Shown: positions 24,551-35,380, counted from the stretch's first letter. The stretch is 64,000 bases of DNA from Spirosoma foliorum (GCF_014117325.1 NZ_CP059732.1:4477001-4541000); one strand, 5' to 3'. Translations and numbers: made by a program. Notes: generated by a model not told the origin, from the sequence alone.

Positions 24551-27500
24551 CTAGAATGTCAGGTTGATGTTTACACCGTATTGGCGAACAGGTGGCGTTT
24601 GACCAGTTGTGTTGATACCGATACCAACAGAGGTGTTCGTGGTAGGCACAGTTGTAGCCTGACTACCTGGCGTTGGGTTACCCTGATAGCTATATTCAGG
24701 ATCGGTGTAGTAGTTCAACTTATCAACAATAGTCAACAGGTTCCGACCGTAAAGCGCAATGCTGGCACCTGAGAAAATCTTCGTTTTCGTCATCAGGCTC
24801 TGTGGCAACCGGTACGACAGGTTGATATCGCGCAGTTTAATGAACCAGGCTGGTGTAACGAAGTTCTCAGAAATCAACCGGTAGTTATCTACCCACAGAG
24901 AGTATTCAGCCTCACGAACGTTCGTCGTGTTAGCCGATACGCTACCATCAGCGTTCAGAATAGCCGAGTTCGGGAATACGTGTGGAGCACGATCTTCTGT
25001 CCATTTGCCCGTTCCGGTGAACGTCATCTGACGACCCAGGTCACTGAACATTACGTTACCACCCCGGTATTCGAAGTTGAACGTAAAGCCGAAGTTACCG
25101 TATTCCATTTTAGAACCCAGACCAGCAATGTGGCGAGGCAGCACACCACCCCGAGGTAATAACGAAGTATTACGCAGTGGATAACCGGTCGTTGCATTTA
25201 CCAGAACGCGGCCTGAGTTATCAGGAGCATATTGGTAACCATCCGTTTTCAGGATCGGGAAACGTGAATCTTTGATTACGTTCGTATTGGCATACGAGAA
25301 ACCACCGATCTGGAATTCGTTGATACCTGGGTAAAGGTCAACAACTTTGTTGTCGTTGTACGAGTAACGAACGCTGGCATCCCAGGAGAACTTACCACCC
25401 CGGGCAATCAAATACTTCAACTCAGCCTCGTAACCCCAGTTTTTGGTTTCCCCTACGTTAATCAGCAGGTTACTGAAACCAGTTGAGTTAGGAACGCGAA
25501 CCGTAATTACCTGGCCTTTTGATGTTTGTGTATAAGCCGACACATCGATATTGATGCGGTTGTTCAGCAATTGAAATTCAGCACCAATTTCCGAAGAATA
25601 TACTTGTTCAGGCTTCAGGTTTGGGTCAGGCAGGATGTTACCAACCGTTTGACCAACTGTGTTACCATATGGGAAGCTGGTTCCGTTCGGATAGGTCAGG
25701 TCAAGACCATATAACGGGATATTATCGTTAGCGTTCTTGTTATAGTTAGCCCGTAGCTTAAAGTAGTTCAGGAACTCACTCTTGATGCTTGGGAAAGCGT
25801 CGGTAGCAATGAACGATACAGCTGCTCCATAATACGGATATGACCAGAAACTAGCATCACGCGTTGGCTTGTAGAACTTAGACGTCTGGTCGAAACGGAA
25901 CGAACCGTTTACAATCAGGAAGTTCTTATAGTTCATCGTTAAGTCAGCGTAATAGCCTAAACGACGCTCTTGTGTCAGTGTCTGACCACCGGTCAGGATG
26001 CCCTGACGGTTTGCTACGTTATATACTTCAGGTACAACGATTGAGCTCGATCCGACGGCAATGTTGTTAGTGGTACGTTGATACAAGCTATTACCCAAAA
26101 TCAATCGGTTCGATACTGGACCGAAATCTTTGGCTAACTGAATCTGGAATTCGTTGTTGATAACGTTTTCTGTACCTGAGTAGTCTAACACAGAACCAGG
26201 GACATCAGTAATGGCGCGGTAGATACCCGTACCATCACCATCTCGGAAGAATGGAGCTGGGATATACGATTTCGTTTTAGCCCAGTCAGAATAAATGAAC
26301 TTACCTGTTGTGTTTTTACCTGTCCGTGAGTTGTTCATCACACCCACTCGGTTTGTCAACGACAACCAGTTGGTAGCTTTGAGGGTCAGGCTCAGGTTAC
26401 CGTTTATGTTCGCGTCCTTGTAGTTCATCCGGTTATTGTCGGCGTTGAAATACGGGTTGTTATAATAGTCATTATAAAAACCATTAGGGTTTGCCAACGG
26501 ATTGTTCCGCCAATCGCGTAGATCGCTCAATGGCAAGTTAGCAGGCTGGTTCAGTACATCGTTGTAGAAGTCAGACGAAGTCCGATTGTAAACACCTTGT
26601 ACGTAACCTGCGTTAAAACTGGCGGTCAGTTTGCCATATTCTTTCGTAGCCGACAAACGAGTACCTGTCCGGTTACTTTTGTCATTGGGAACGATTCCAT
26701 TCACCGACTGATTTTCGATCGACATGTAGAACGCACTGGTTTCGTCGCCACCCTGGAAACTAACCTGGTTGTTTACCGAAACACCCGTGTTAAACGCTTT
26801 CCGACGAGCGTCTTTAACAGCAGAATAAGGAATAATGAGCTGGCTGCCATCTTCGGCAGTCCGTCCCTGAATCCGCATCGAACCATCGAAGGCATCGCCA
26901 TATTGCTGGTTTTCATAGGAACGCCAGTTGTCGGCCATACGAGCCAGATAATCTGTCTTATAACCTGTTGTACCGAAAGCCGTAGCATAGTGCGAACCTG
27001 AACCGTATTTATCCTGAATTTGTGGCAGGAAGCTGATTTGCTCAAAGTTCGTGCTGTTTGAATAATTCACTTTCAGCTTTCCTTTCGCTCCTTTTTTGGT
27101 CGTGATGATCAGGGCACCATTGATACCCGACGAACCATACAGAGTAGCCGCCTGACCACCTTTCAGAATCGATACACTCTCAATATCGTTCGGGTTGATC
27201 GTCGACAGGATCGTCGACGTGGTCTGCATACCATCCAATACCACCAGCGCTTCGTTATTACCCGTCAACGAACGGTAACCGCGCAACACGATTTTAACGG
27301 CAGGATCAACACTGTTGTTGACGTTATAAACGGCCAGACCGGTTACTTTTCCGGAAAGGGCCTGCGCCAATTGTGGAGACCGCCCAACGGTAACATCTTC
27401 AGTAGCTACTTTAGAAATAGCATAACCAATTTCCCGCTGACTTTTGCGGATACCTTGGGCTGTCACTACAATTTCCTGAAGCTGAGACGCGTCAGGTTTC

Positions 27501-27781
27501 AGGGCAAGATTAACAGAACTCTGATTTTCAATCTTAACGCTCTCGGTAGCAAAACCGATAAAGCTTACCTGGAGTACGCTACCTTTCGATGCATTAATCT
27601 GGAAAGTACCGTCTGAGTTGGTCGTGGTTCCCTGGTTCGAGCCTTTAATTAGGATAGAAACACCTGGCAGGGGGGAACCGTCTTCTGATGAAGTGATCTT
27701 TCCAGTGATCGCCCTGTTCTGGGCAAGCAATGGAATAGCGAATAAACACAGTAAGAGCTGTGTTAGTAAAAATTTACGCAT
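24551..27781 (-). CDS. SusC/RagA-family TonB-dependent outer-membrane transporter
   Basis: A 1076-residue transporter. A signal peptide ends near LLAQ (residue 20). Then come a CarboxypepD_reg-like domain (about 22-105: GKITSSEDGSPLPGVSILIKG), a plug with the SusC signature VLRGYRSLTGNNEALVVLDG and IESVSILKGGQAATLYG, and the 22-strand barrel ending in an aromatic residue (NINLTF). It takes up large substrates using TonB energy and works as a pair with the SusD downstream. It is the first gene of the locus; the promoter should lie in the AT-rich gap after 27781. Confidence 0.95.
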   Translation of the reverse strand: MRKFLLTQLLLCLFAIPLLAQNRAITGKITSSEDGSPLPGVSILIKGSNQGTTTNSDGTFQINASKGSVLQVSFIGFATESVKIENQSSVNLALKPDASQLQEIVVTAQGIRKSQREIGYAISKVATEDVTVGRSPQLAQALSGKVTGLAVYNVNNSVDPAVKIVLRGYRSLTGNNEALVVLDGMQTTSTILSTINPNDIESVSILKGGQAATLYGSSGINGALIITTKKGAKGKLKVNYSNSTNFEQISFLPQIQDKYGSGSHYATAFGTTGYKTDYLARMADNWRSYENQQYGDAFDGSMRIQGRTAEDGSQLIIPYSAVKDARRKAFNTGVSVNNQVSFQGGDETSAFYMSIENQSVNGIVPNDKSNRTGTRLSATKEYGKLTASFNAGYVQGVYNRTSSDFYNDVLNQPANLPLSDLRDWRNNPLANPNGFYNDYYNNPYFNADNNRMNYKDANINGNLSLTLKATNWLSLTNRVGVMNNSRTGKNTTGKFIYSDWAKTKSYIPAPFFRDGDGTGIYRAITDVPGSVLDYSGTENVINNEFQIQLAKDFGPVSNRLILGNSLYQRTTNNIAVGSSSIVVPEVYNVANRQGILTGGQTLTQERRLGYYADLTMNYKNFLIVNGSFRFDQTSKFYKPTRDASFWSYPYYGAAVSFIATDAFPSIKSEFLNYFKLRANYNKNANDNIPLYGLDLTYPNGTSFPYGNTVGQTVGNILPDPNLKPEQVYSSEIGAEFQLLNNRINIDVSAYTQTSKGQVITVRVPNSTGFSNLLINVGETKNWGYEAELKYLIARGGKFSWDASVRYSYNDNKVVDLYPGINEFQIGGFSYANTNVIKDSRFPILKTDGYQYAPDNSGRVLVNATTGYPLRNTSLLPRGGVLPRHIAGLGSKMEYGNFGFTFNFEYRGGNVMFSDLGRQMTFTGTGKWTEDRAPHVFPNSAILNADGSVSANTTNVREAEYSLWVDNYRLISENFVTPAWFIKLRDINLSYRLPQSLMTKTKIFSGASIALYGRNLLTIVDKLNYYTDPEYSYQGNPTPGSQATTVPTTNTSVGIGINTTGQTPPVRQYGVNINLTF

Positions 27782-28439
27782 AGAACGCTGTTTAAGTTAA
27801 GAAGTGATACCTAAGTATAAAAACTAAATCAAATTTATTAAAAAAACATTAACAACAACATTTTTTCGATCACAGAAATCTATCTACAAAAAATCACGAG
27901 TCAACTCGTTAACAGAATATTATTTGGCAAATATGCTGATTGTCGGACTTAACTGTCAAAATATAGATTAAATTATATTTTATATTTCTTTAATTAAAAT
28001 TTAATACAATTATAAAATCAGATTAAAACAATCACACACCTCTATTCTTTTCTTCACATTTTCTTCTCGTAGCTGTTATACCTTCTTAATTGCTCATTTT
28101 CTGGTGAGTAATCGCTATATATGAAAAGTCACCCATTAGAATTAAATAGAATAAATTTATAAATACATAATATAAAATTTTGATTACATTAACTCTTTAA
28201 AAATTATCTCCTTTTCGTGGTGCATTCTTGATAAATTACCGTAACTCCCACTTAAGTATAATCACCTAAAAATACAATTCAAATAGCAGGAAATCAGAGC
28301 ACTAATGCAGCCTGTCTGCTAATTTTTTTTTAATCATAAGGGCTCTATATTACCGGCATATTACAATTTCCTGACGCTAAAACAGGAAAAATTTTACATT
28401 TCTTAACTAATCAATTTCACTGTTTTTCCATCAACATTT
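27782..28439. promoter_or_regulatory. 658-bp AT-rich divergent promoter region between two SusC genes
   Basis: No gene is seen. The stretch is very AT-rich, with runs such as AATTATATTTTATATTTCT, and contains the divergent promoters of both SusC genes. I see no clean TTTG/TAnnTTTG pair or strong palindrome, and no sigma or anti-sigma gene nearby to suggest an ECF-controlled system. Confidence 0.5.
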
Positions 28440-31400
28440 ATGAGAAAAATTCTAATTGGAAGCTGGTTACTCTCGCTCCTTTTCTGCCTGCCAGTACTGG
28501 CACAAGACGCGGCAGTAACAGGTCGTGTAACTTCGTCGGACGACGGATCTGGCCTACCGGGTGTAAGCGTCGTTGTAAAAGGTACCAGTCGAGGGACAAC
28601 CACCGATGTGAATGGCAATTACCGGATCAATGTCGCGCCCAATACTACCCTGACATTTTCATTCGTTGGGTTCAAGTCCCAGGATGTTGCAATAGGTAGT
28701 CAAAGTACAGTCAATGTCGCACTAGCCGCCGATGCATCGACACTGAATGAAGTTGTTGTTACCGGGTTTGGCATTCAACGCACAGAGCGGGAAATCGGGA
28801 CATCCATCGCCCGAATTAGCAACGCCCAGATTACGCAGGCCGCGCCTATCAACGTAGCGAATGGCTTAACCGGTAAGGTTTCGGGGCTACAGATCAGCAC
28901 GACCAACAATGGTGTAGGAGCGGGTGTCAGGCTTACATTACGAGGCAACCGATCTTTTTTGGGTAATAACCAGGCCTTACTGGTTGTCGACGGTGTTATC
29001 TCCGATATCACTTTCTTAACATCAATCAATCCGAATGATATTGAAAACACTACTGTACTAAAAGGACCGAGCGCGGCCGCTTTGTATGGATCTGATGCAT
29101 CGAATGGTGCGCTTATCATCACCACAAAGCGGGGTGCTCAAAACAACAAACCACAGATTACCTATACTAACAATACGCAGTTCGAGAGCATCTCTTATAT
29201 GCCCGGCCTGCAAACTCAATTTGGAGCAAATGGTGGCGAAGGCGTCCCTTTTTATGATCGCAACTACGCCCGCACCTACGTACCCTATGAGAATCAGCAG
29301 TTTGGCAATGCCTTTGATGGCTCGATTCAACCACTGGGCTATGGCGTTCAGATTCGGGGAACCGATGGAAGTGTTCGGCTCGATACGCTGAAAGTTCCTT
29401 ATTCTGCTCCCTCTAAAGATCCTCGGCGAGCCTTTTTCAACACAGGTGTTACGCAACAGCATGACATCTCCTACCGAATTGGCGATAACTTGAATTATTT
29501 TGGGTTGAGCCTGCAACGGGTAGATCAGAAAGGGGTTGTACCGAATGATAAGTATCAGCGGACAAACATCGCTATCAAAGGGGGCCGATCGGTCGATAAG
29601 TTCACGGCCAACGCCGGTGTCCAGTTCTCCTATCAGAATACGAATACGGAAAACGGCGACTTCAACCAGAATCGCCCCGTATACTGGAACGTTCTGAATC
29701 AGCAACCTCAGGCTCCGATAAATAGCTATCCGCTCAATGACATCACCTCTCCATATGGCGATGTAAATGGTTACTACAATGCGTATTACCCAAACCCTTA
29801 CTGGCAAATAACGGGCGACAATTCACGAAAAATTACGGACCTCTACACACTGCAGGGATCAGCCGACATATCGTATAAATTCACGAATTGGCTGAGTGTA
29901 TTATATCGGGTTGGTGGTCAGGTATATAATTCGCAGTTGAAAGCTCACATTGCCGATGTGACATTCTCGGATTACGCCACTGGCGATCCCTGGGAAGCGG
30001 GTAACATTGCCTCATCGGCCGGTGGACATACCAATGCTACGGTGCAGGATGCTACGCAGCTAAAAACGCGCTTTACAGGTGACTTACTTGTTACATTGAG
30101 CCCAACTTTTGGCGATTTCACCACTAAACTGGTTTTAGGCCAGCAAACCCGGCAAGAGTATATGCGGGCCACCTACGATTATGCGGGAGCCCTTGTTGTG
30201 CCTGGCACCTATAACGTAGCCAACCGACTAGGCAACGCTACTCTGGCCGAATACAGCAGCCAGAGTCGGTTGCAAGGTGTATTTGGTGACCTTACCTTAG
30301 GCTACAAAAATGCGTTGTTCGTACATGCAACGGGGCGCAATGACTGGACCTCTCTGTTAGCCCCAAGCAATCGGTCGTTCTTTTACCCAAGCGTCGATGC
30401 ATCGGTTGTCTTAAGCGAGTTAATTCCAGCTCTGAAACGCACAACAGCCCTTAGTTATCTTAAAGTACGGGGAGGTTTGTCGAAAGTAGGACAGGTAAAC
30501 GTGGCTCCGTATCAGTTGCAGAACGTATTCAATCCAGGCACAGGCTTTCCCTTTGGGAGTCAGGCTGGTTTTGAACAGAGCAATCAGCAAAACGACCCAA
30601 ACCTGAAACCCGAGTTTACAAACAGTCGGGAAGTGGGCGTGGAAGTAGGTCTGTTTGACCGGTTCAATCTGGAAGCCGTTTACTACAATACCGTTACGAC
30701 TAATCAGACGGTGCCCATTGGTATATCACAAGCAACAGGTTATTCTGCCGCTCTTATCAATACGGGTAGCATGCAAAACCGAGGCTTTGAGCTGGACTTG
30801 CGGACAATTCGCCCATTAGTAAATGCAGGTGGCTTTACCTGGGATCTTAACGCCAACTTCACGTATTTAGAAAGCAAGGTTACCGATCTGTATCAGGAAC
30901 TTAACCGTATCAACATACCTTACGGAACTGACCCTTATCGCCCAACCCTGACTGGTGGAGCCTCGAATGTATTTGCGGCTAAAGGTTATGCGTATCCAGC
31001 TTTGTTTGTCAGTGATATTCAGCGTGTACAATCGACTGATCCCAAAGCCGCTAACTATGATCCGACTGGGCAGTACACCGGTCGACCTGTAGTTGATGCA
31101 ACAGGTTATCCTCTTCTGGACCCAACACTTAAATACATGGGCACAACCCAACCCAAATACCGGTTCGGCCTGACGAATACCTTTAAATTCAAAGGTCTGA
31201 CGTTATCAGCTGTTGTTGAGTATCGTGGTGGTGCCGTTATCTATAATGCTCTTGGAAACGCCCTCGAATTTACGGGAGCTGGTATCCGGTCGACATATGC
31301 AGGGCGACAGAATTTTGTATTCCCAAATTCTGTGTTGGTAGGCACCAATACAGATGGTTCTACAAGTATTACTCCTAACACAAACGTGACGACCAAAGAT

Positions 31401-31730
31401 GGTAATCTGGTTTTCTGGACGACTTCGGGTTATCACAATGCCGCATCCAGCTATGTAACAAGCGCTGACTTCTGGAAACTTCGGGAGGTTGTACTGAGCT
31501 ACAATATTCCAACCCGGATCATCAATTACACCAAGTTTATTAAGTCGCTGAATATTGCGCTGACGGGCCGGAACCTGATTATGCTACGCCCTAAAACGAA
31601 CGTGTTCACCGATCCTGAGTTCTCGGGAGGCTCCAATGCCAATGATACCAGCAATGCCGTCGGTACAACAACCGAATACCAGACGCCCCCAACGCGGCTT
31701 TATGGATTCCGGCTCAGTTTTGGTTTTTAA
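28440..31730 (+). CDS. SusC/RagA-family TonB-dependent outer-membrane transporter
   Basis: A 1096-residue transporter, divergent from the first SusC and clearly related: the same order of signal peptide (ending near PVLAQ), CarboxypepD_reg domain (GRVTSSDDGSGLPGVSVVVKG), plug (LRGNRSFLGNNQALLVVDG, ENTTVLKGPSAAALYG) and barrel, ending RLSFGF. It differs substantially from the first in the barrel, so the two are old paralogues. It heads a three-gene unit with a SusD and a DUF1735 lipoprotein. Confidence 0.95.
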   Translation: MRKILIGSWLLSLLFCLPVLAQDAAVTGRVTSSDDGSGLPGVSVVVKGTSRGTTTDVNGNYRINVAPNTTLTFSFVGFKSQDVAIGSQSTVNVALAADASTLNEVVVTGFGIQRTEREIGTSIARISNAQITQAAPINVANGLTGKVSGLQISTTNNGVGAGVRLTLRGNRSFLGNNQALLVVDGVISDITFLTSINPNDIENTTVLKGPSAAALYGSDASNGALIITTKRGAQNNKPQITYTNNTQFESISYMPGLQTQFGANGGEGVPFYDRNYARTYVPYENQQFGNAFDGSIQPLGYGVQIRGTDGSVRLDTLKVPYSAPSKDPRRAFFNTGVTQQHDISYRIGDNLNYFGLSLQRVDQKGVVPNDKYQRTNIAIKGGRSVDKFTANAGVQFSYQNTNTENGDFNQNRPVYWNVLNQQPQAPINSYPLNDITSPYGDVNGYYNAYYPNPYWQITGDNSRKITDLYTLQGSADISYKFTNWLSVLYRVGGQVYNSQLKAHIADVTFSDYATGDPWEAGNIASSAGGHTNATVQDATQLKTRFTGDLLVTLSPTFGDFTTKLVLGQQTRQEYMRATYDYAGALVVPGTYNVANRLGNATLAEYSSQSRLQGVFGDLTLGYKNALFVHATGRNDWTSLLAPSNRSFFYPSVDASVVLSELIPALKRTTALSYLKVRGGLSKVGQVNVAPYQLQNVFNPGTGFPFGSQAGFEQSNQQNDPNLKPEFTNSREVGVEVGLFDRFNLEAVYYNTVTTNQTVPIGISQATGYSAALINTGSMQNRGFELDLRTIRPLVNAGGFTWDLNANFTYLESKVTDLYQELNRINIPYGTDPYRPTLTGGASNVFAAKGYAYPALFVSDIQRVQSTDPKAANYDPTGQYTGRPVVDATGYPLLDPTLKYMGTTQPKYRFGLTNTFKFKGLTLSAVVEYRGGAVIYNALGNALEFTGAGIRSTYAGRQNFVFPNSVLVGTNTDGSTSITPNTNVTTKDGNLVFWTTSGYHNAASSYVTSADFWKLREVVLSYNIPTRIINYTKFIKSLNIALTGRNLIMLRPKTNVFTDPEFSGGSNANDTSNAVGTTTEYQTPPTRLYGFRLSFGF

Positions 31731-31748
31731 ACTCAATCAGCAAACAAC

Positions 31749-33257
31749 ATGATTCATATAAAACGACTGACAGCCGGTATGCTGGCTGTCCTGCTGGCCG
31801 TAGTAGCTGGCTGCAAAAGCGATTACCTCGACGTTAATAACAATCCGAACCAGGTTACGGCTGCTAGCCCTCAGTTAGTACTTCCCGATGCTTTGGCCAC
31901 AACGGGTTGGTACCTGACAGGCAACGCACCTAGTGGTGCTACTGGTAGTTTCTATTTCCTGAACTTATGGATGGGCTACTGGAACTGGAGCGGTAACTAC
32001 TCGATTGCAACATCGGATAAAAACTATCAGTTTACGCAGGGCTTTAACAACAGTGTCTGGACAAGCGCTTACCTCAATTTAAAAAACTACAATTATGTAG
32101 ATACGCAGGCAGCTGTGCTCGGCCAACCCCTTCTGCAAGGTATGGCCAAGATAATGAAAGCGCTGCATTTCCATATTCTGGTAGATACGTACGGAAATGT
32201 ACCTTATACTACTGCCTTACAGGGCACGGCTAATATTCTGCCTAAATATGATAATGCACAGGATATCTATGATGACCTGTTCAAGCAGATCGATGCGGGA
32301 ATCGCGTTGCTAAACAAAGGCGACGGAACGCTCAATCCGGGACCTAACGACATCATGTTTCAGGGTGATATAAGCCAGTGGCTCAAGTTCGCCAATACTC
32401 TTAAACTCCGGATGCTCCTTCGTCAATCGGAAAAAACGGATCGGGCATCGTTTATTCAAACACAACTGGCAACGATTAAAGCGTCGGGTTATGGCTTTCT
32501 GGGAGCTGGTGAAAACGCCAGTGTAAGCCCTGGCTATACAAACTCACAAAACATGCAGAATCCGTTGTACGGTGCATTTTATGCCATCAATGGAAATCCA
32601 ACAACGCTGAATAACCAGTACAAAGGAAATCTGTATGGCATTACGTTCTACAAAAACACCAACGACCCACGCCTGGGTGCTTACTACAGACCCGTAGCGG
32701 GCACAACAAACACATTTAATGGAACACTTTTCGGTACTATAGATGTGGTGGTAAATAGTCTGGTATCTGATGTTGGACCAGGTGTTCTGAAAAGTGTTGA
32801 CCAACGCTCGCCAATCATCCAATCACACGAAAGTCTGTTCATGCAGGCAGAAGCGGCACAACGGGGTTGGATTGCGGGCGATCCGAAAACACTGTATCAG
32901 TCTGCCATTACGGAATCATTCATCAATGCAGGCCGGACCGAAGCCGAAGCAACGGCTTATTATTCGCAGGCAGGTATAAATGATGTAAACTGGGATGCCT
33001 CGACTAACAAGATTGAAGCGATCATTACGCAAAAATGGGCTTCTGAAAATGGTACAGCTCCTTTTGAGGCTTGGTCGGATTACCGCCGTTTGGGTATTCC
33101 AGCCACCATTCCAATCTCACAAGACCCAAGTACAACGGTGAAACAAATTCCCGTTAGGTTGCTCTATCCCACTTCGGAATACAGCAATAACGCATTCAAT
33201 GTAGGAGCCCAGGGAACTATTAATCAGTTTACGAGCAAAATCTTCTGGGAGAAGTAA
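31749..33257 (+). CDS. SusD/RagB-family outer-membrane lipoprotein
   Basis: A 502-residue SusD-like_2 protein, 18 bp after SusC. The lipobox AGC places the lipid on Cys22, followed by KSDYLDVNNNPNQVTAASP. Helical repeats are visible (MAKIMKALHFHILVDTYGNVPYTTAL; SPIIQSHESLFMQAEAAQRGW), and the end has GTAPFEAWSDYRRLGIP and QIPVRLLYPTSEY, matching the first SusD. It is the substrate-binding partner of the SusC at 28440. Its stop codon shares the A of TAATG with a start-like ATG of the next frame. Confidence 0.93.
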   Translation: MIHIKRLTAGMLAVLLAVVAGCKSDYLDVNNNPNQVTAASPQLVLPDALATTGWYLTGNAPSGATGSFYFLNLWMGYWNWSGNYSIATSDKNYQFTQGFNNSVWTSAYLNLKNYNYVDTQAAVLGQPLLQGMAKIMKALHFHILVDTYGNVPYTTALQGTANILPKYDNAQDIYDDLFKQIDAGIALLNKGDGTLNPGPNDIMFQGDISQWLKFANTLKLRMLLRQSEKTDRASFIQTQLATIKASGYGFLGAGENASVSPGYTNSQNMQNPLYGAFYAINGNPTTLNNQYKGNLYGITFYKNTNDPRLGAYYRPVAGTTNTFNGTLFGTIDVVVNSLVSDVGPGVLKSVDQRSPIIQSHESLFMQAEAAQRGWIAGDPKTLYQSAITESFINAGRTEAEATAYYSQAGINDVNWDASTNKIEAIITQKWASENGTAPFEAWSDYRRLGIPATIPISQDPSTTVKQIPVRLLYPTSEYSNNAFNVGAQGTINQFTSKIFWEK

Positions 33258-33283
33258 TGCCTAACCAAAACAAGCAGACAACC

Positions 33284-33802
33284 ATGAACAAGTTATTCAA
33301 TATTATCGTGGCCGTAAGTTTAGCAGTTGGGCTGACTTCATGCCTTAAAGACGACGAACATTTCGTTGATTTTGCCAGTGCTGGCTATGTAGCGGAGATT
33401 CCTTACGTGGCCAACCGAAGCATTTTAAAAACGGTAGCGGTACCAGCTACCAGTACCTCGCTCGTGGCTCCCGTCGACATCAATATTGCGTCGCCTAATC
33501 CGCCATCGCAGGATGTTCCGGTTACGGTAGCTATCGATCAGGCGGCTTTGACGGCCTATAACACGGCGAACAAAACATCCTATACGATTCCGCCCGCGGC
33601 AGCTTTTCAGTTAACCAATCCGATGGTAACTGTAACGGCAGGTCAACGCATTGCGACGGTAAATGTAAATTTTGTCGGTACACAGGTGCCCGCTACTGGT
33701 GGCCCTTATGCAATACCGCTTAGCATCACAACCGTGCCAAGCAACGTCGTCATCAGTGCGAACTACCATACGCAAATTTTGGTCATTTCACTGACAAAGT
33801 AA
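33284..33802 (+). CDS. DUF1735-domain lipoprotein
   Basis: With the ATG at 33284 the protein is 172 residues and begins with a lipoprotein signal ending LTSC (Cys20). The mature domain is of the DUF1735 (BT_3987 N-terminal-like) type: APVDINIASPNPPSQDVPVTVAIDQ and TAYNTANKTSYTIPPAAAFQLT, the family's beta-sandwich. Such proteins sit on the cell surface beside SusC/SusD and probably help bind the substrate (SusE/F-like role, inference). The first locus has no counterpart. Confidence 0.88.
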   Translation: MNKLFNIIVAVSLAVGLTSCLKDDEHFVDFASAGYVAEIPYVANRSILKTVAVPATSTSLVAPVDINIASPNPPSQDVPVTVAIDQAALTAYNTANKTSYTIPPAAAFQLTNPMVTVTAGQRIATVNVNFVGTQVPATGGPYAIPLSITTVPSNVVISANYHTQILVISLTK

Positions 33803-33828
33803 CCTCACCCCTCTTCTATAACAGAAGA

Positions 33829-33884
33829 GGTTAAAACGAGACAGCCCCGATGTACATGTACATCGGGGCTGTCTCGTTTTAACC
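33829..33884. terminator. 56-bp perfect palindrome with no loop
   Basis: 28-bp arms meet at 33856/33857 with no spacer; the centre reads GATGTACATGTACATC. It lies between the DUF1735 gene and the glycosidase gene, which converge here. Confidence 0.85.
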
Positions 33885-33889
33885 GTTCA

Positions 33890-35380
33890 TTAGGCAGTTA
33901 CCTCATTCGGTACATTTTCTGATTTAGTCTGTCCGGTTAATTCAGCCAAAAGTTCTTTCACATTGACGGTCGCAAAACTACTGGCATGATCGGCCATGGC
34001 GTATGGGATTATCAATTCATCGTTGTTAATTAATGCACCACAGCTATAAACTACATTGGGTACATAGCCCTCCCGTTCGTTTTCGTCGGGACTCAGGATC
34101 GGCTCAACCGTGCGACCAATTACCTTACAAGGGTCGTTCAGGTCAAGTAAAAAAGCACCAATCGCATACTTCCGCATGGGGCCAACGCCGTGACTGAGTA
34201 CCAGCCAACCCGCTTCAGTTTCAATGGGCGAACCACAGTTGCCTAACTGTACATACTCCCAATTGTAGGTTGGTTTCAATAGGATGTCTTTGGTCTGCCA
34301 GAAGTACAGATCGTCGGAGTACATCAGGTAAATGTTCTCTCCATCCTGCCGCGAAATCATGGCATATTTCCCATTGACTTTACGCGGAAACAGCGCCATA
34401 CCTTTATTCGAGACTTCGGCTCCGTTCAGTGTACTTACGCTGAAATGCGTGAAATCCTTGGTTTCAAGCAATTGCGGGAATGTCACTCGACCATTGTAGG
34501 CGGTGTAGGTCGCGTAGTAGGTTATCTGCCCATCATCATCCGTAAACTGAACGAAACGCGCATCCTCAATTCCATTGGTTTCATTCGGTGAATTGGGAAA
34601 AATACAGCGCTCGTCCAAGCTCTGATCATCATCGAAGTGAACCTCATAATTCGACTTGGCTAGCGCCAATAATCCACTCGCAATCGTCTCGTATTCTGCA
34701 TTATAGCGAAACTGGGCTGAAACCCGTTTAATCTGAGCTTCGAGTTCGGAGAGACTAAAGGCATCACCCAGGCCTGCCATCATTTTTTCCTGAATGCTAT
34801 TTTCCAGACGCAATTCGTAAAGTTTACGCTCAAAAATAGCACGGTTAAATACATGGTTAGGAACCATGTCGGGCGATGTCACGTAACGGGATGGTTTCCG
34901 TAATACGATTTTTCCTGTATCGTCTATATAGCCCATCCGAAATGAGATCGACGAAACGTGCCCCTCTCCTGTTGCACGTAAACTCAGGATAAAACGCTTA
35001 TATCCTGGTGGCACGTTGGTCTGATCTGGATGCCAGATCATAGATGGATTGAACAACGCAGCCGACTCCAGCGAATATTCCATCGTGAAATACGCACCAA
35101 GCAGCAGCTTACGATCTTCCGTTAATGGCTCATCGGTCAACAGCTGCGTCTTAATTTGCTCAAACCGCTGTAGTAAAAACCGTTCGAGTTTGTAGTGGCG
35201 CCCGCCAAATTCCCGAATCACCTCGTCGAGCTTTTGTTCGGCTTCTTCATCGGTCATGCTACCGACACGCGCAATAATTTTCAGGGTACGGGTAGTGCTA
35301 CCCAGTTCAAATGGACGAAACAAAACTCGGGTAGGATCGGGCCGTAGGACAATACCCGTTCGGGTGGCTTTTATACTCAT
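33890..35380 (-). CDS. GH130-type glycosidase/phosphorylase
   Basis: A 496-residue five-bladed propeller enzyme of the GH130 group, which acts on beta-mannosides, some as phosphorylases and others as hydrolases. The family region is marked by NGIEDARFVQF (in place of the usual G-x-EDPR), YYATYTAYNG, SNKGMALFPR, MISRQDGENIYLMYSD and NCGSPIETEAGWLVLSHG. An extra 250-residue N-terminal region precedes the blades, as in some Bacteroidota members. No signal peptide is present, so it is cytoplasmic. It follows the GT4 fusion gene, which may make or modify its substrate (inference). Confidence 0.85.
   Translation of the reverse strand: MSIKATRTGIVLRPDPTRVLFRPFELGSTTRTLKIIARVGSMTDEEAEQKLDEVIREFGGRHYKLERFLLQRFEQIKTQLLTDEPLTEDRKLLLGAYFTMEYSLESAALFNPSMIWHPDQTNVPPGYKRFILSLRATGEGHVSSISFRMGYIDDTGKIVLRKPSRYVTSPDMVPNHVFNRAIFERKLYELRLENSIQEKMMAGLGDAFSLSELEAQIKRVSAQFRYNAEYETIASGLLALAKSNYEVHFDDDQSLDERCIFPNSPNETNGIEDARFVQFTDDDGQITYYATYTAYNGRVTFPQLLETKDFTHFSVSTLNGAEVSNKGMALFPRKVNGKYAMISRQDGENIYLMYSDDLYFWQTKDILLKPTYNWEYVQLGNCGSPIETEAGWLVLSHGVGPMRKYAIGAFLLDLNDPCKVIGRTVEPILSPDENEREGYVPNVVYSCGALINNDELIIPYAMADHASSFATVNVKELLAELTGQTKSENVPNEVTA

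Noticed and set aside
29058..29807. 249-codon minus-strand ORF
   Set aside because: It lies wholly inside the SusC gene and has no recognisable domain.
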